A stretch of DNA of 64,000 nucleotides from JAADHG01 sp964418645 (lineage in GTDB: Bacteria > Bacteroidota > Bacteroidia > Flavobacteriales > Flavobacteriaceae): positions 17,773 through 81,772 of the forward strand of contig CAYQME010000004.1 of assembly GCA_964418645.1 (NCBI GenBank), in the 5' to 3' direction. The stretch's first letter is position 1; the number at the start of each line of letters is the position of its first letter. Below, piece after piece: positions 62,543-64,000 of this stretch. A program made the translations under genes and the position numbers. The notes under the pieces are model-generated. The model saw only the letters and a program-made list of their open reading frames with translations, searched no databases and was not told the origin of the DNA.

Positions 62543-64000
62543 ATGAATAAATTCTACGCCCCAATTAGGATAGTTATATCTATTCTTTTTTTATCGATAT
62601 CATTACAAACATTTTCTCAAACATCCTATGTAGATGTTACCGTAAATTGGCCAAATTGGTCTTCTGAAAATAGAGTGGAAGTTTATAATCCATCTGGTAC
62701 ATTAATATCTACAATTGATAATGGATACACAGGATGTTGTAATAACAGTTACTCAACAACGGTTAGTCTAGGATGTCTGAATGACGTTGCTAACTATTAC
62801 ATAATTATGTATGATACTTATGGTGATGGTTGGAATGGTGGAACATCAAACGTAACTGTAACTTCTGCTGGTGTAACAGTATTAACAAATTCTGGTGCTG
62901 GTACAAATTCAACGGGTACTACAGTATTTTTTAATGTTTCAGGTGGTTGTTCTGGCACGTGTAGTTCAACGGTAGCAACTTTTCCATACACTGAAGGTTT
63001 TGAAACCGGAATTGGAGCTTGGACACAAGGTACAGCAGATAATTCTGATTGGACTCGTCAAACTAATGGCACTCCATCAGGATCAACAGGACCATCAGGT
63101 GCAAATGGAGGTTCTTATTATTTATTTACCGAAAGTAGTAACCCAAATTTCAACTATACATTTAATTTAAAAAGTCCTTGTTTCGACCTTACGAGTGCAA
63201 CATCTGCACAATTTTCATTTTACTATCATATGTTTGGTGTAGACATGGGAAATTTAAATGTTGAACTGAGTACTGATAATGGTTTAACTTTCCCAACATT
63301 ATTATGGTCACAAAATGGTCCAGTACAAGGAAGTAATGGAGCACCATGGAATCTAGTAAATATAGATTTAAGTGCTTATGTTGGGCAAACGGTTTTAATA
63401 CGCTTTAGAGGTGTTACAGGTTCAAATTATAGAAGTGATATGGCTATTGATGATATTTCGCTTACAGCAACTTCTTCAGGTCCAGAAATAAATATTCAAG
63501 GTAATGCCACTACCATTGTGGGTGGTGATACAACACCTTCTACAATCGATGATACCGATTATGGCTCTTTAGCAGTTGCAAGTACATTAGATCGTACTTT
63601 TACCATTCAAAATTTAGGGACAACAACTTTAAATTTAACTGGAACACCTATAGTTAACATAACAGGTAATGCTGCTTTTACCATACTTACGCAACCTACT
63701 AGTGCAACTATAGCAGCTAGTGGTAATTTAACATTTGTTGCTAGATTTGCACCTACAGTAAATGGAACTGTTCAAGCTGTTGTCTCTATTGATAATGATG
63801 ATTCTAATGAAAATCCTTATAATTTCACAATTCAAGGAAAAGGTGTTGCACCTTTAACTGAAGGTCCAGGTGGTGTGACTGCCGATTTAGAGCTATGGCT
63901 TAAAGGAACGAATGGTTTAAGTTATACAGATGGACAAAGTGTAAGTACATGGTTAGACCAAGGTCGTGGTGCAAATGCTACTGTAAATACGGCAGGTCAA
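62543..64000 (+). CDS. Large secreted MAM / choice-of-anchor protein (3' end outside window)
   Basis: An open frame of 486 codons running off the window. It starts with a signal peptide (PIRIVISILFLSISLQTFSQ). Residues ~30-130 form a small beta domain with the Ca-binding-like DTYGDGWNGG. Next is a MAM-like domain (FPYTEGFETGIGAWTQG ... YYHMFGVDMGNLNVELS ... IRFRGVTGSNYRSDMAIDDI). A choice-of-anchor D/ASH-type domain follows (YGSLAVASTLDRTFTIQNLG ... VSIDNDDSNENPYNF). The visible end begins a LamG-like segment (ADLELWLKGTNG). It is probably an extracellular T9SS substrate, but the C-terminus is not seen. Confidence 0.85.
   Translation, partial: MNKFYAPIRIVISILFLSISLQTFSQTSYVDVTVNWPNWSSENRVEVYNPSGTLISTIDNGYTGCCNNSYSTTVSLGCLNDVANYYIIMYDTYGDGWNGGTSNVTVTSAGVTVLTNSGAGTNSTGTTVFFNVSGGCSGTCSSTVATFPYTEGFETGIGAWTQGTADNSDWTRQTNGTPSGSTGPSGANGGSYYLFTESSNPNFNYTFNLKSPCFDLTSATSAQFSFYYHMFGVDMGNLNVELSTDNGLTFPTLLWSQNGPVQGSNGAPWNLVNIDLSAYVGQTVLIRFRGVTGSNYRSDMAIDDISLTATSSGPEINIQGNATTIVGGDTTPSTIDDTDYGSLAVASTLDRTFTIQNLGTTTLNLTGTPIVNITGNAAFTILTQPTSATIAASGNLTFVARFAPTVNGTVQAVVSIDNDDSNENPYNFTIQGKGVAPLTEGPGGVTADLELWLKGTNGLSYTDGQSVSTWLDQGRGANATVNTAGQ

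Noticed and set aside
1..64000. CRISPR arrays, insertion sequences, prophage genes, rRNA operons
   Set aside because: I scanned for regularly spaced repeats, transposase or integrase motifs and rRNA sequence and found none.

Overview
The window looks like a chromosomal segment of a member of the Flavobacteriaceae (Bacteroidota). The supporting signs are strong A+T richness, Bacteroidota-type promoters (TTG about 19-20 nt upstream of TAnnTTTG) before three tRNAs and an HU gene, type IX secretion C-terminal tails on two secreted enzymes, and family markers such as a fused CcsBA, DUF4290, DUF2911, a START-like protein, the bacillithiol enzyme BshB1 and HYC_CC_PP-type proteins. It is a draft scaffold: exactly 100 N lie at 9151-9250. 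I cannot name the species.

Layout. 1-8 kb: 3' end of ftsK, a LolA-like carrier, an LptF/LptG permease, a RibB enzyme with a decayed GTP cyclohydrolase II half, then a leftward group (DegT aminotransferase, thioredoxin-like protein, nitroreductase, TauE/SafE transporter) and tRNA-Ser. 8.2-25.7 kb: an NTF2-like secreted protein and the scaffold gap, then a copper/silver handling island. The island holds a HYC_CC_PP protein, CusA, a TolC-type protein, CusB, a DUF3347 lipoprotein, a broken haem-binding-domain gene, an AraC regulator with a CxxC metal-domain-like front end, a type II NADH dehydrogenase, an ATP-cone/nuclease-fold protein, a CopA P-type ATPase, a T9SS multicopper oxidase and a tandem universal stress protein. 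25.9-34 kb: DUF3108 protein, two paralogous M28 peptidases, tRNA-His with a duplicated 3' flank, bshB1, a cystathionine gamma-synthase-type enzyme, a MATE pump and a pseudouridine synthase. 34-42 kb: TPR lipoprotein, CcsBA, truncated haemoglobin, DUF2520 protein, KdsC, UbiA, Maf, MscS. 42-50 kb: PIG-L deacetylase, a 37-residue membrane ORF, a sodium:solute symporter, DUF2911, NTF2-like protein, AbgB-like amidohydrolase. 50-59.5 kb: a 573-bp highly structured intergenic region, DoxX-like protein, MurA, DUF4290, DUF493, AAA ATPase, RecQ, Fmt, HU, YqgE, class IV aminotransferase, START-like protein. 59.6 kb to end: tRNA-Met, a T9SS M14 carboxypeptidase, and the 5' part of a large secreted MAM/choice-of-anchor protein.

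How the genes work together. In the copper island CusCBA would expel Cu+/Ag+ across the envelope, CopA would pump Cu+ out of the cytoplasm, the multicopper oxidase would oxidise Cu+ outside, and small metal-binding proteins would buffer it. The ndh/ATP-cone unit and copA share a 19-bp sequence at the same distance from a -7-like element, which suggests one regulator for both. The encoded AraC protein is the obvious candidate.

The observations most worth following up are this shared operator-like site, the ATP-cone/PD-(D/E)XK fusion coupled to NDH-2, the CxxC-AraC regulator, the structured DNA at about 49.98-50.33 kb, and the duplicated, partly palindromic tRNA-His flank.
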